Positions 8,072 to 17,457 of a stretch of DNA of 41,379 nucleotides are shown here, one piece after another; positions within the stretch are counted from its first letter, which is position 1; each line of letters opens with the position of its first letter. The notes under the pieces were generated by a model that did not search any database, was not told where the DNA came from, and saw only the letters and a list, made by a program, of their open reading frames with translations. Both the position numbers and the translations under genes were made by a program. This stretch comes from Chloroflexota bacterium (lineage in GTDB: Bacteria; Chloroflexota; Anaerolineae; Aggregatilineales; Phototrophicaceae). The stretch lies in assembly GCA_011523735.1 (NCBI GenBank), contig WTGB01000006.1, forward strand, positions 1 to 41,379, given 5' to 3'.

Positions 8072-8989
8072 ATGACCACACCTGACTACCTCGCTATCGG
8101 CAGCATCATCATCGACGACATCGTCTACCCCGATGGCCGCACCAGCATGGGCGTGCTCGGCGGCGGCGGCTGTCACGCGGCTTACGGCATAGCGCTGGCA
8201 GGCGAACAACCTGGCTTGGTCGGTTTGGTCGGCGAAGACCTGCCTGCCGATATTCGAGCGCGCCTGGAAGCTGACTTCGATACGACGGGCTTATCCTGGA
8301 CACATCACCCGCAAGTGCGCGGCTGGCAAATCTTCGAATGGAACGGTATACGCAATGAGATCTTCCGCGTCGAGGTCATCGAACCCTTCATGTACCATCC
8401 CCTCGCCGATAGCGCCGATATCCCCTACCGCGCCGTCCGCGGCTTGACGCTCCTGCGCGAAGCCCGCTTCGTCGAAAGCTGGCGCCGCCGCTTTCCCGCT
8501 GCCACCCTCCTCTGGGAACCGACCCGCGCCTTCATGCTCAAGGCCGATCACGACGCCTTTCTCACCGGCATACCCCAAGCCGATATCGTCTCGCCCAACC
8601 TGCACGAAGCCCAAACCATGTACGGCATCGAGGATGAAGCCGAACTCATCCGCCGGCTGCTGCGGGACGGCGTCAAGGCGGCCGCTCTGCGCATGGGCGA
8701 ACGCGGCTCCCTCGTGGCGAAACAGGGCGATGGCGAGGCTTGGCGTATCCCGGCGGTTCAAGTCTCCGAAGTCATCGACCAGACCGGCGCGGGCAATACC
8801 TACTGCGGCGGCTTCCTCATCGGTTATTGCCAGGGCGGCGATGTCGCTGCCGCCGGCTGCTATGGCGCCGCGGCCGCCTCATTCGCGCTGGAATATGTCG
8901 GCTGCGCTCGCATCCCGCCAGATCTCGACACCAAGTGGCAGCAGCGTCTCGCCGAAGCCCAGCGCGGTGTACGGTCTGTTCCGCTTTGA
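8072..8989 (+). CDS. PfkB/ribokinase-family sugar kinase with Asn in place of the catalytic Asp
   Basis: A 305-residue PfkB-fold protein: N-terminal substrate motif GVLGGGGCHAAYG (28-39, the ribokinase GG turn), a middle WEPTR strand, SPNLHEA (174-180, the usual xxNxxE metal/phosphate motif) and the C-terminal signature DQTGAGNTYCGGF (236-248). In typical members the last motif is DTxGAGD and its second Asp is the catalytic base; here that residue is Asn242. Variants with GAGN or GGGN occur in the fungal Mak32-like branch. It may therefore be a slow kinase, a kinase with another base, or a nucleoside/sugar binding protein. It follows the SIS gene and precedes the transporter operon promoter. 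Confidence 0.82.
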   Translation: MTTPDYLAIGSIIIDDIVYPDGRTSMGVLGGGGCHAAYGIALAGEQPGLVGLVGEDLPADIRARLEADFDTTGLSWTHHPQVRGWQIFEWNGIRNEIFRVEVIEPFMYHPLADSADIPYRAVRGLTLLREARFVESWRRRFPAATLLWEPTRAFMLKADHDAFLTGIPQADIVSPNLHEAQTMYGIEDEAELIRRLLRDGVKAAALRMGERGSLVAKQGDGEAWRIPAVQVSEVIDQTGAGNTYCGGFLIGYCQGGDVAAAGCYGAAAASFALEYVGCARIPPDLDTKWQQRLAEAQRGVRSVPL

Positions 8990-9146
8990 CGCTCCGCCCA
9001 CCGTCTCCCGCAAAGTCCGTACGGACGACTAACAGACCGTACAACCGCCTTGCTCTGTGCCGGCGGCCTAGTGGGTGTCTGCGCGACCCTCCACGCCCTG
9101 CCAGGTCGCTCGCATTCACAAAATATGTATGCCCCCAAACGGCTTT

Positions 9147-9175
9147 TTGACAATACAAACCCAAAATCTTATACT
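9147..9175 (+). promoter_or_regulatory. Consensus sigma-70 promoter for the glycan/peptide ABC operon
   Basis: TTGACA at 9147-9152, a 17-base spacer and TATACT at 9170-9175. The binding-protein ATG is 47 bases downstream of the -10 box, with AGGAG at 9210-9214 and a 7-base spacing. Start of transcription would be about 9182. No obvious operator palindrome is seen next to it. The rest of the gap 8990-9146 has a degenerate copy of the GTGTCTGCGCGACC repeat (9075-9090) and nothing else that I can name. Confidence 0.75.
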
Positions 9176-9221
9176 CGCCCCAATGTATACTTTTCTATAA
9201 ATATAGTTCAGGAGAATTCTC

Positions 9222-11165
9222 ATGAAGAAAGTAATGACCTTTGCGCTTTTTGCGCTGCTCTTGATTCTCAGCCTTAGCATCGCAACCGCGCAGGACATGG
9301 CCAGCTTCGGCGAAGCGCCCATGCTGGCGGCTCTGGTCGAAGCGGGAGAACTGCCGTCTGTCGCCGAGCGCTTGCCAAGCAATCCCTTGGTGATCACGCC
9401 CTACGAACGCATCGGCGATTACGGCGGTCAATGGCGGTCGGCCATGGTCGGCGGCTTGGATCATATCTGGATGATCCGCCTCATGGCTTACGAAAACCTG
9501 ATCCGCTTCACACCCGATTGGTCGGGCCTAATGCCCAATGTCGCCGCCTCCTTCTCAGCCAATGCCGAAGCCACCGAATTCACATTTGAACTGCGCGAGG
9601 GAATCCGCTGGTCCGATGGCGCCCCCTTCACCGCCGACGACATTACCTTCTGGTACGAAGATGTCTTGACCAATGAAGACCTGACGCCGACTATCGCGAC
9701 CTGGCTCATTTCCGGCGGCGAACCGCTGACCGTCGAGAAAATTGACGACCTTACCGTCAAGTTCTCCTTCAGTACGCCCAATGGCCTCTTCCTGCAGAAC
9801 CTGGCCTCCATCCTGGGCTGCGGTCCGACCAGCTATCCCCGCCACTACCTCGAGCCCTTCCATATCAACTACGCCGAAAACATTGATGAGTTGATCGCCG
9901 AAGCCGGCGCCAGCGACTGGGTCGAGCTCTTCCAGTCCAAAGGCGGCGTCGAGCCCTGCTTCTGGACCAACACCAGCTTCTGGCAAACCACCGAAATCCC
10001 GACCATGCACGCCTGGCGCTTGACCGCTACCTATGGCGGCGGCACCGGTCGCGTTGTCGCCGAGCGCAATCCCTATTATTTCAAAACTGACCCCGAGGGC
10101 AATCAGTTGCCCTACATTGATACCATGATCTTCGACCAGCTTGAGGATAGCGAAACTCTACTCTTGCAAGTCCTCAACGGCGATATCGATATGATGGCGC
10201 GCCACTTCAACTCAGCCGCCAACCGACCCATCGTCTACGACAACCGCGAAGCTGGCGGCTACTATACCTATGGGATCGTCGGCGAAGGCGCCAACATGAC
10301 CGCGCTCGCAATTAACCTCACCCACCTGGATCCCGTCAAGCGCGAGATCTTCCAGAACAAAGACTTCCGCATCGGCCTGTCGCATGCCATCAACCGCCAG
10401 GAAATCGTCGATATCGTCTACCTCGGTCAAGGCGAACCCAGGCAAATCGCGCCCAATCCCGATTCGCCCTTCTACGATGAGGAATTCGCCTATCAATACA
10501 CGGAATACAATGTCGACCTGGCTAACGAGCACCTCGATAAAGCCGGCTATTCGGAACGCGACGATGAGGGCTACCGTCTAGGTCCGGACGGCAACCGCAT
10601 CAGCATCATCGTCGAAGCCGGCGACCTCTTCGGCCGCGGTTGGCCCGATGTCCTGGAGTTGATCCAGGGCTACTGGGGAGCGGTAGGCATCCACATGGAA
10701 CCCCGCATCATCGACCGCTCGCTGCTGGTCTCCCGCAAGGTCAACAGCGAACATGACGCCACCATTTGGGGCGCTTCCGGCGGACTGGACGTCTATCTCA
10801 CGCCCATCTGGTATTTCCCCTCTGATCCGGTCGAGAGCGCCTACGCCCCACTGTGGACAAAATGGTATTTCGACCCCGAAACTGGTGAAGAGCCGCCCGA
10901 AGCGGCGCAGCAGCAGATGGCGCTCTTTGATCAAATCAAAGGCACTGGCGACCTCGAACGCCAGGCTGAATTGATGACGGAGTTGCTCGCCATCGCCAAG
11001 GATGAGTTCTACGTGATGGGCCTCAACTCGATCACGCCGGGCTACGGCATCGCCAAGAACTACTTCCGCAACGTGCCGGCCTCGTCAACCGGATCCTGGA
11101 AGTTCCCCTGGCCCGCCCCGATCGATACGACGCTCTTCTTTATCGAAGCTGGCGCTCAGCAGTAA
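9222..11165 (+). CDS. ABC transporter substrate-binding protein, family 5 (oligopeptide/oligosaccharide type)
   Basis: A 647-residue extracellular binding protein of the SBP_bac_5 family (DppA/OppA-like). Residues 1-24 form a signal peptide with a hydrophobic core and probable cleavage after ATAQ; there is no lipobox cysteine, so it is a secreted or periplasmic rather than lipid-anchored form. Family landmarks include LIRFTPDWSGLMPNVAASF, FTFELREGIRWSDGAPFTADD near residues 115-140 and DFRIGLSHAINRQEI near 385. The length exceeds the usual 530-560 residues, as in the branch that often binds oligosaccharides. It is the first gene of the operon, with its permeases and ATPases downstream beyond a sulfatase. 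Ligand is inferred to be a glycan oligomer from context only. Confidence 0.9.
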   Translation: MKKVMTFALFALLLILSLSIATAQDMASFGEAPMLAALVEAGELPSVAERLPSNPLVITPYERIGDYGGQWRSAMVGGLDHIWMIRLMAYENLIRFTPDWSGLMPNVAASFSANAEATEFTFELREGIRWSDGAPFTADDITFWYEDVLTNEDLTPTIATWLISGGEPLTVEKIDDLTVKFSFSTPNGLFLQNLASILGCGPTSYPRHYLEPFHINYAENIDELIAEAGASDWVELFQSKGGVEPCFWTNTSFWQTTEIPTMHAWRLTATYGGGTGRVVAERNPYYFKTDPEGNQLPYIDTMIFDQLEDSETLLLQVLNGDIDMMARHFNSAANRPIVYDNREAGGYYTYGIVGEGANMTALAINLTHLDPVKREIFQNKDFRIGLSHAINRQEIVDIVYLGQGEPRQIAPNPDSPFYDEEFAYQYTEYNVDLANEHLDKAGYSERDDEGYRLGPDGNRISIIVEAGDLFGRGWPDVLELIQGYWGAVGIHMEPRIIDRSLLVSRKVNSEHDATIWGASGGLDVYLTPIWYFPSDPVESAYAPLWTKWYFDPETGEEPPEAAQQQMALFDQIKGTGDLERQAELMTELLAIAKDEFYVMGLNSITPGYGIAKNYFRNVPASSTGSWKFPWPAPIDTTLFFIEAGAQQ

Positions 11166-11202
11166 AACGATCGCTGGACGGGACCGCCGCTTGCAAGGCG
11201 TA

Positions 11203-11394
11203 AATGTAGGGGCGACCAACTTGGTCGCCCGCGCGCGCCAATCCCGCTATATCCGTAGGGGCGATCTACTAGGTCGCACGCAATCGCAAGGAATGACAAA
11301 TCGCCGTATGTCATTGGAAAGACCATTCTCGCCCAAATCGCAACGACATTGAATGCTGTAGGGACGACCCGCCAGATCCCCGCCGGAGCGCTTA
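11203..11394. repeat. Cluster of TAGGGGCGA...TCGCCC palindromic repeats
   Basis: The gap between the binding-protein and sulfatase genes holds three copies: 11205-11233 (TGTAGGGGCGACC...GGTCGCCCG, a near-perfect hairpin), 11254-11279 (with TCGCAC at its right arm) and a degenerate one from 11358. Between them, 11279-11325 (CAATCGCAAGGAATGAC...) recurs in diverged form at about 16031-16075. The hairpins could attenuate or stabilise the operon message. GGAG at 11384-11387, part of this segment, serves as ribosome site of the sulfatase. Confidence 0.7.
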
Positions 11395-12804
11395 ATGACC
11401 CGCCAACGCCCCAACATCCTATTCCTGATGAGCGACCAGCACCGCGCCGATATCGCCGGCTTCCAGAATGACCCCGTCGTGCGAACGCCAGTGCTGGACG
11501 AACTCGCCCAAACCGGCGTCATCTTCAATAATGCCTATACCCCTGCCCCGATTTGCATACCCGCCAGGCAGAGCATGGCTGCCGGCCAGCTGCCGCGCAC
11601 CTGTGGCTGCGAGGTGTTCGGGGAAGACCTCGCCCCGGGCCACATGACTTTCGCTCGCCGCTTGTCCCAATACGGTTACGCCACCGTCGCCTGCGGCAAA
11701 CTCCACCACAACGGCAGCGACCAAATGCAGGGCTGGACGCGCCGCATTGGCGACGGTATGAGCGTGCGCCATGACTTCATTGAGGGGCGGAATCTCGAAG
11801 CGTTTCGGGACTTGCCCGTCGCCACTGAGCATAAATGGTCGCAAGCCAAGGAAGTCAAACGGGCCGGCATCGGGCAGGGTCCCATCAACGGCCACGATGC
11901 TTATACGCTGGACGGCGCCCTCCGCTTTATTGAAAACTTCTTCGCCGGTCCCTACTACGACCGCGCCACGCCAACGCGCCCGTTGATGCTGATGGTGAGC
12001 TTTGTCCGGCCCCACGTCCCCTTCCTCACGACTCACGACAAGTTCACCTACTACCTGAATCGCGTCGCGCCCTATGTGGACGAATCCGCCTTTGATCATC
12101 CCTTTCTCGGCAGCCGCGCGGTCACACCGGGCGTCGATGTCAGCGAGCGCGAAATTCGGCGCGCCACCGCCGCCTATTACGGCATGGTCGAAGGCATAGA
12201 CCAAGATTACGGCAAAGTCCTCGAAGCGCTTGAGCATGTCGGCCAAGACCTGAATGACTGGATCATCATCTACACCAGCGATCACGGCGAGATGCTCGGC
12301 GAGCACGCGCTCTGGGAAAAGACTAAATTCTTCGAAGGCAGCGTCAAAGTTCCCCTGATTATTCGTCTGCCCGGTCCCGCCAACGCCGGACGGATCGTGG
12401 AGGAGAACGTCAACTTGTGCGACCTCTTCGCAACGATCTGCGACCTGACTGATGTCCCCGCCGTCGATGGCTTGGACAGTCGCAGCTTGCTGCCCTTGCT
12501 CAACGGCGAGTCCTCGGGCTGGGACAACGAGACCGTCTCAGCTTACGGCGGCACGCACTTGGGCCATGAAGCGCGCTTCGATCGCTACGAGAATCTGATG
12601 ATCAAACGCGATCATCTCAAATATCAATATTACGGACCGGAGATGCCCGAGGTCCTGTTTGACCTGTCACGTAACCCGGAAGAAACGAGCAACTTTCTTG
12701 ATAATCCTGATTACGCCGACGCTCTTGCGGCATTTCGCATTCGTCGGGATGAACTGGGTTACGGACCAAACGCCAGCGCCGACTACAAGAACGCCGGCTA
12801 CTAG
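11395..12804 (+). CDS. Type I sulfatase (formylglycine-dependent)
   Basis: A 469-residue sulfatase of the alkaline phosphatase superfamily. The N-terminus NILFLMSDQHRAD gives the first metal Asp (Asp14), and PICIPARQSMAAGQ contains the C-x-P-x-R signature (Cys54 to Arg58), in which Cys is converted to formylglycine by a separate enzyme not in the window. The second metal site is in IIYTSDHGEMLGEH, followed by the usual FFEGSVKVPLIIR. No signal peptide is seen, so it is probably cytoplasmic and would act on imported oligosaccharides or small sulfate esters. GGAG lies 7 bases before the ATG. Its place between transporter genes suggests that the transported compound is sulfated. Confidence 0.9.
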   Translation: MTRQRPNILFLMSDQHRADIAGFQNDPVVRTPVLDELAQTGVIFNNAYTPAPICIPARQSMAAGQLPRTCGCEVFGEDLAPGHMTFARRLSQYGYATVACGKLHHNGSDQMQGWTRRIGDGMSVRHDFIEGRNLEAFRDLPVATEHKWSQAKEVKRAGIGQGPINGHDAYTLDGALRFIENFFAGPYYDRATPTRPLMLMVSFVRPHVPFLTTHDKFTYYLNRVAPYVDESAFDHPFLGSRAVTPGVDVSEREIRRATAAYYGMVEGIDQDYGKVLEALEHVGQDLNDWIIIYTSDHGEMLGEHALWEKTKFFEGSVKVPLIIRLPGPANAGRIVEENVNLCDLFATICDLTDVPAVDGLDSRSLLPLLNGESSGWDNETVSAYGGTHLGHEARFDRYENLMIKRDHLKYQYYGPEMPEVLFDLSRNPEETSNFLDNPDYADALAAFRIRRDELGYGPNASADYKNAGY

Positions 12805-12835
12805 AAGCGCATATCCGTCGAGAACCGTCTGACTT

Positions 12836-13813
12836 ATGATCTGGTACATCGCACGCCGAATTATCTATCTGATTCCAACTCTGCTCGTCGTCTCCATCAT
12901 AGCTTTCGCCGTGATCCAACTCCCGCCCGGCGACTTCCTCGCCTCCCTCATCAGCAAGGCCGAAGAGACCATCGATCAAGCCCAGGTCGATGCTCTTCGG
13001 GAACGCTACGGCCTGGATGAACCCATTTACATGCAATACTGGAAATGGATCAGCGGCATTATCACCAAAGGCGACTTCGGCGACTCCTTCGAATGGAATC
13101 GACCTGTCAGCGAACTGATCTGGGAGCGCCTCGGTCTCACCATGGTCATTTCCTTGTTCACGCTGGCTTTTGTCTGGATCGTCGCTATACCCATCGGCAT
13201 CTATTCCGCCGTCAAAAAATACACCATCGGCGATTATCTGGTCACCATAATCGGCTTTATCGGTCTGGCGATTCCCAATTTTCTGCTGGCGCTGGTGCTG
13301 ATGTATATCGCCTTCCGCTATTTCGGCCAAAGCGTCGGCGGCCTCTTCTCGCCCGATTACATCCAGGCTCCCTGGTCCCTCGAACGCGTCCTCGACCTGC
13401 TCAGTCACCTTTGGCTGCCTGTCATCATTCTGGGCACCGCCGGCACCGCCGCCCTCATCCGCGTCATGCGCGCCAACCTCCTCGATGAATTGTCCAAGCT
13501 CTACGTCGATGCCGCTCGCGCTCGCGGACTCTCGGAATTGAAGCTGCTTTTCAAATACCCGGTACGGGTCGCCCTGAATCCATTGGTCAGCGCTGTCGCC
13601 TGGATCTTCCCCGCTCTCGTTTCCGGCTCCGCAATTACTTCCATTGTCTTGAATCTGCAGACTACCGGTCCCCTGCTCTATCGCTCATTGCAAGCCCAGG
13701 ACATGTACCTCGCCGGCAGTCTCATCCTGCTGGTCAGCATTCTAACCATTATCGGCACTCTGGTGTCCGATATTCTGCTGGCATGGATTGACCCCAGGAT
13801 ACAACTCCAATGA
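12836..13813 (+). CDS. ABC transporter permease, DppB type
   Basis: A 325-residue inner-membrane permease. The N-terminal helix (YIARRIIYLIPTLLVVSIIAF) and the following PPGD...ERYGLDEPIYMQYWKW segment are typical of DppB/OppB. Further helices lie at about 100-125, 135-158, 195-215, 250-275 and 295-318, and the ATPase-coupling EAA-like loop is ARARGLSELKLLFKYPVR near residue 225. It forms the channel with the DppC-type protein, whose ATG overlaps its stop (ATGA at 13810), so the two are translated together. Ribosome site before 12836 is weak, suggesting translation partly coupled to the sulfatase 31 bases upstream. Confidence 0.92.
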   Translation: MIWYIARRIIYLIPTLLVVSIIAFAVIQLPPGDFLASLISKAEETIDQAQVDALRERYGLDEPIYMQYWKWISGIITKGDFGDSFEWNRPVSELIWERLGLTMVISLFTLAFVWIVAIPIGIYSAVKKYTIGDYLVTIIGFIGLAIPNFLLALVLMYIAFRYFGQSVGGLFSPDYIQAPWSLERVLDLLSHLWLPVIILGTAGTAALIRVMRANLLDELSKLYVDAARARGLSELKLLFKYPVRVALNPLVSAVAWIFPALVSGSAITSIVLNLQTTGPLLYRSLQAQDMYLAGSLILLVSILTIIGTLVSDILLAWIDPRIQLQ

Positions 13814-14970
13814 CCAGCGCCTCAACTCCTTCTCGCAAAGACGACCCTGCCAATCTGACATCCGAGATCCAGTCGGAAACCCGCATCGTCGTCGCGAACC
13901 AATGGCAGTTGATCTGGTGGAAGTTCCGCAAACACCGGCTGGCCATGTTTGCCGGCTTGGTCACCTTGCTATTGTACGCCGTCGCTCTATTCGCCGAGTT
14001 TATCGCCCCATACGCGCCCGGGACATACAGCGCCGCTCACACATTTCTGCCTCCGCAAACCATCCATCTTTTTCAAAACACCGCTGACGGTTGGCGCTTC
14101 TACCCCCATGTCTACGGCCATAAGGTGCAAGTGGATCCCGAATCTTTTAAGCGCACTTATGTCGTCGACGAGGCGACCGCATATCCGATTGGCCTCTTTG
14201 TCCGCGGCGAAGAATACCAGCTATGGGGACTCTTCACGCTTGACCTGCATCTGGTCGGCGCAGTCCAGCACGGCGACCCCGTCCACCTAATTGGCGCCGA
14301 TCGCCTGGGCCGCGATGTGCTGAGCCGAACCATCTACGGCACCAGAGTGTCCATGTCGGTCGGTCTGGTCGGCGTCGGTCTAAGCCTCTTGCTTGGCGTC
14401 ATTCTGGGCGGCATCTCCGGCTATTATGGCGGTCCCATCGATAACTTGATCCAGCGAACCATCGAGATTCTCCGCTCCCTGCCCACCATTCCGCTTTGGA
14501 TGGGCTTGTCCGCCGCCATCCCGCTGACCTGGCCTCCCGTGCGCGTTTACTTTGCTATCACCGTGCTCCTGTCCTTAATCGGCTGGACAACCCTCGCCCG
14601 CGAGGTGCGCGGTCGTTTTCTGTCGCTCAAGACTGAGGACTTCGTTATCGCCGCCCGCTTGGATGGACTGCGTGAACTGCCAATCATCCTCCGTCACATG
14701 GTGCCTTCAATGACAAGCCATATCATCGCTTCCGTCACTCTGGCCATACCCGGAATGATCCTGGCTGAGACCGCTCTCAGTTTCTTGGGCATAGGACTGC
14801 GGCCACCGGTGGTCAGTTGGGGCGTGCTGCTCCAAGAGGCGCAGAATGTGCGCTCCATCGCCACCGCCCCTTGGCTGCTCTTCCCCGGCTTGGCGGTTGT
14901 CGCTTCTGTATTGGCGCTGAATTTTCTAGGAGACGGTTTGAGAGATGCAGCCGACCCATACCAGACTTGA
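13810..14970 (+). CDS. ABC transporter permease, DppC type
   Basis: A 386-residue permease with the OppC N-terminal domain: QLIWWKFRKHRLAMFAGLVTLLLY gives the first helix at about 35-58. A periplasmic segment of about 120 residues follows, then GADRLGRDVLSRTIYGTRVSM (DppC hallmark) near 160-180 and five helices. The coupling loop is near residue 280 (VIAARLDGLRELPIILRHMVP), and the protein ends with [15 protein letters not shown], the usual family ending. It pairs with the DppB-type protein. Its last 26 bases overlap the start of the first ATPase gene. The extended loop after helix 1 is longer than in E. coli DppC but common in the long-SBP branch. Confidence 0.92.
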   Translation: MTSASTPSRKDDPANLTSEIQSETRIVVANQWQLIWWKFRKHRLAMFAGLVTLLLYAVALFAEFIAPYAPGTYSAAHTFLPPQTIHLFQNTADGWRFYPHVYGHKVQVDPESFKRTYVVDEATAYPIGLFVRGEEYQLWGLFTLDLHLVGAVQHGDPVHLIGADRLGRDVLSRTIYGTRVSMSVGLVGVGLSLLLGVILGGISGYYGGPIDNLIQRTIEILRSLPTIPLWMGLSAAIPLTWPPVRVYFAITVLLSLIGWTTLAREVRGRFLSLKTEDFVIAARLDGLRELPIILRHMVPSMTSHIIASVTLAIPGMILAETALSFLGIGLRPPVVSWGVLLQEAQNVRSIATAPWLLFPGLAVVASVLALNFLGDGLRDAADPYQT

Positions 14971-16009
14971 TCACTTTGATGGCGCCAGGACAACCGACAA
15001 CGCGCCCTTGCTGGAAGTCAAGGATGTGAAGACCCACTTCTTCACCGATGAAGGCATCGTCAAAGCCGTTGACGGCGTAAATCTCTCCCTCAAGCGAGGC
15101 CAAACTCTTTGTGTTGTCGGCGAGTCCGGCTGCGGCAAATCCGTCACCGCCCGCTCCATACTTCGCATCGTGCCGCCGCCGGGCAAGATTGTTTCCGGAG
15201 AGATCATCTTCCGACAGCGAAACGGCGAATCCATCGACTTGGTCGGGATGAACCCCAAAGGCCGCGAGATCCGCAATATCCGCGGCGGCGAGATTAGCAT
15301 GATCTTTCAAGAGCCCATGTCCTCCCTCAGCCCGGTACACACCATCGGCAGCCAAATCATGGAAGCCATCCTGCTTCATCTCCCCGTCAGCAAACAGGAA
15401 GCCCGCAAACGCGCGATATCCATGCTTGACCTGGTCGGCATCCCCCGGCCAAGCGAACAACTTGAGGCCTATTCCTTTGAGCTTTCGGGCGGCATGCGGC
15501 AGCGCGCCATGATTGCCATCGCTCTGGCCTGCGAGCCTCAATTGCTCATCGCCGACGAACCCACAACCGCTTTGGACGTGACGACCCAGGCCAACATACT
15601 CGACCTCATACGGGAACTGCAACAGGACAGCGGCATGTCCGTACTCTTCATCACGCATGACCTGGGCGTGGTCGCCGAAATCGCTGACGAAGTCGTCGTC
15701 ATGTATCTCGGGCGCGATGTCGAAAGCGGAGAGGTCGATGCCATCTTCCACGATCCCAAGCATCCATACACCCGCGCCCTCCTGCAATCCATACCGCGCT
15801 ATGACAGTCGGGAGAACAAGCGCTTGTATTCCATAAAAGGTACGGTGCCCCATCCCTTTGATCGCCCCACCGGCTGTCCCTTCCATCCGCGCTGCGACGA
15901 TTTCATCGCCGGACAATGCAACAATATCGACCCCCATCGCCATAGCGTCAGCCAAAGCCATAGCGTCCGCTGCCTACTGTATGCCCCCGCCGAAACACAT
16001 AATCCGTAG
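14945..16009 (+). CDS. ABC transporter ATP-binding protein, DppD type
   Basis: A 354-residue ATPase. Walker A is GESGCGKS (59-66), the Q-loop is in [12 protein letters not shown] (119-130), the ABC signature is LSGGMRQR (180-187), Walker B is LLIADEP (200-206) and the H-loop is in [12 protein letters not shown]. The C-terminal oligopeptide/dipeptide domain has [11 protein letters not shown] and two further cysteines, a pattern that in some relatives binds a 4Fe-4S cluster. The start is the ATG at 14945 inside the end of the permease gene, with AGGAG about 12 bases upstream. The last residues PAETHNP and the stop TAG are supplied by a dispersed repeat (TAG of TAGGGGCGA at 16007), so the natural C-terminus may have been altered. 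Confidence 0.92.
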   Translation: MQPTHTRLDHFDGARTTDNAPLLEVKDVKTHFFTDEGIVKAVDGVNLSLKRGQTLCVVGESGCGKSVTARSILRIVPPPGKIVSGEIIFRQRNGESIDLVGMNPKGREIRNIRGGEISMIFQEPMSSLSPVHTIGSQIMEAILLHLPVSKQEARKRAISMLDLVGIPRPSEQLEAYSFELSGGMRQRAMIAIALACEPQLLIADEPTTALDVTTQANILDLIRELQQDSGMSVLFITHDLGVVAEIADEVVVMYLGRDVESGEVDAIFHDPKHPYTRALLQSIPRYDSRENKRLYSIKGTVPHPFDRPTGCPFHPRCDDFIAGQCNNIDPHRHSVSQSHSVRCLLYAPAETHNP

Positions 16010-16173
16010 GGGCGATTCTGTGAACAGCCCACAATCGCAAGGAATAACCAACCGCCAAATGTCATTGGGACGACCGCCGAAACACAAAATCTGCAGGGGC
16101 GATCTACCAGGTCGCCCACAATTAGTGCGTCCAATCGTAGGGGGGGACCTACCAGTTCGCCCGCAATCGCCGC
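15985..16173. repeat. Cluster of CCGCCGAAAC...TAGGGGCGA repeats
   Basis: Three palindromic copies begin at 16003, 16093 and 16135. The first two are preceded by the same leader, CCGCCGAAACAC(A)(A/T)AATC (about 15987-16004 and 16077-16094); the leader recurs in part at 17389-17396. Between copies one and two, 16031-16075 repeats the 11279-11325 segment. The cluster separates the two ATPase genes and overlaps the 3' end of the first. 16174-16277 holds the initiation region of the second ATPase and no other feature. Confidence 0.7.
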
Positions 16174-16277
16174 CATCTGATGAGTTCCATGAAAATAGCA
16201 GTTATCCCCATTGCAATGGGGGGACCGAGGAGGGTAGCTAACTTGCTGCTGCTAAAATCAGAAAAGGATATGCTCAG

Positions 16278-17351
16278 TTGACCATCCATACCGAAATCGG
16301 GCAGAGCGCCGATGGCAAGCCCCCGCTGCTGGAAGTCCGCAATCTTCACATGCAATTCCCAATCCGGCGGGGAATCTTTCGCCGCACAGTTGGCTTCGTG
16401 AATGCGGTCAATGATGTCAGCTTCACTATTCGCCCCGGCGAAACCTTGAGCCTGGTCGGAGAATCCGGCTGCGGCAAAACCACAACCGGCCGTTGCATTG
16501 TACGCGTTTACAAACCCACTGCGGGCCAAATCCTCTATGCCGTCGAGGAACAGGAAAGCATTGATCTGGCGAAATTGGACAACCAGGCGCTTAGACCCTT
16601 CCGCCGCGAAATCCGTATGATCTTCCAGGACCCCTTCTCTTCCTTGAATCCGCGGCTGCCTATCCTGCAGATCGTCGGCGAATCTCTCAAAGTCAATCGC
16701 ATCGCCAGCGGCTCAGAACTGGAAGACCGCGTCGCTTCTCTGCTGAAACGCGTTGGATTGCGCCCCGAATACATACGGCGCTATCCCCATGCCTTCAGCG
16801 GCGGCGAACGCCAGCGAATTGGCATCGCCCGCGCCCTCGCCCTGAATCCCCGGCTCATTGTCGCCGACGAAGCCGTCTCCGCCCTCGATGTATCCGTGCA
16901 GGCGCAAATACTGAACCTCTTGCAAGATCTGCAGGAAGAGCTAAACCTCACATATCTCTTCATCGCCCACGACCTCAGCGTTGTCGAGCACATCAGCCAC
17001 CGCGTCGCCGTGATGTACGTCGGCAAAATCGTCGAACTGGCTAATACCGAGCAGCTCTTTGCCAATCCGCTGCACCCCTACACCGAGGCTCTGCTTTCAG
17101 CCGTCCCCAAGCCCGACCCGCGCCTGCGGAACAAAGGCAGTCGAATCCGCCTGGAAGGCGAAGTCGCCGACCCCAGCAATCCCCCGAGCGGATGCTATTT
17201 TCATCCCCGCTGCCCTTACGCCCAAGACCGCTGCCAACACGAAGAACCCGCCGTCCGCGACATGGGAAATGATCACTGGGTAGCCTGCCATTTTGCCGAG
17301 GAGCTTGACCTGCGCGGCTTCGAATCCATCGGCGCGGCAACCGACGTATGA
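16278..17351 (+). CDS. ABC transporter ATP-binding protein, DppF type
   Basis: A 357-residue ATPase partner of the DppD-type protein. Walker A is GESGCGKT (61-68), the Q-loop is [12 protein letters not shown], the signature is FSGGERQR (173-180), Walker B is RLIVADEAV with Asp197-Glu198, and the H-loop is [11 protein letters not shown]. The C-terminal domain has [14 protein letters not shown] and a final [12 protein letters not shown] at 16278 is the start used here: the only upstream ATG (16270) is out of frame, a stop lies at 16239, and AAAAGGA precedes the TTG by about 10 bases. It completes the transporter; the other subunits are encoded just upstream. Confidence 0.92.
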   Translation: MTIHTEIGQSADGKPPLLEVRNLHMQFPIRRGIFRRTVGFVNAVNDVSFTIRPGETLSLVGESGCGKTTTGRCIVRVYKPTAGQILYAVEEQESIDLAKLDNQALRPFRREIRMIFQDPFSSLNPRLPILQIVGESLKVNRIASGSELEDRVASLLKRVGLRPEYIRRYPHAFSGGERQRIGIARALALNPRLIVADEAVSALDVSVQAQILNLLQDLQEELNLTYLFIAHDLSVVEHISHRVAVMYVGKIVELANTEQLFANPLHPYTEALLSAVPKPDPRLRNKGSRIRLEGEVADPSNPPSGCYFHPRCPYAQDRCQHEEPAVRDMGNDHWVACHFAEELDLRGFESIGAATDV

Positions 17352-17395
17352 ATCAGCCTCTGCGCGCCCTACCGACCCGCCCGCCGAAACGCGCA

Positions 17396-17421
17396 TTGCA
17401 GGGGCGGCACTTGGGTCGCCC
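17396..17421. repeat. Palindromic repeat copy
   Basis: TTGCAGGGGCGG...GGGTCGCCC, a degenerate member of the TAGGGGCGA family, preceded by part of the CCGCCGAAAC leader. It lies between the DppF-type gene and the start of the large lyase-like gene. Confidence 0.6.
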
Positions 17422-17457
17422 AATACTCCCGCCATATACATGAAAGGTCTCCAAAAC

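Noticed and set aside
11419..12306. 295-codon antisense frame over the sulfatase gene
   Set aside because: The sulfatase signature and metal residues lie on the + strand; the antisense frame has no motif or ribosome site.
14813..15961. 382-codon antisense frame over the DppD gene
   Set aside because: All Walker and signature motifs are on the + strand.
11203..16200. CRISPR array suggested by repeated GGGGCGA units
   Set aside because: Unit spacing is irregular, units are diverged and scattered over many gaps, and no cas genes or regular spacers exist.
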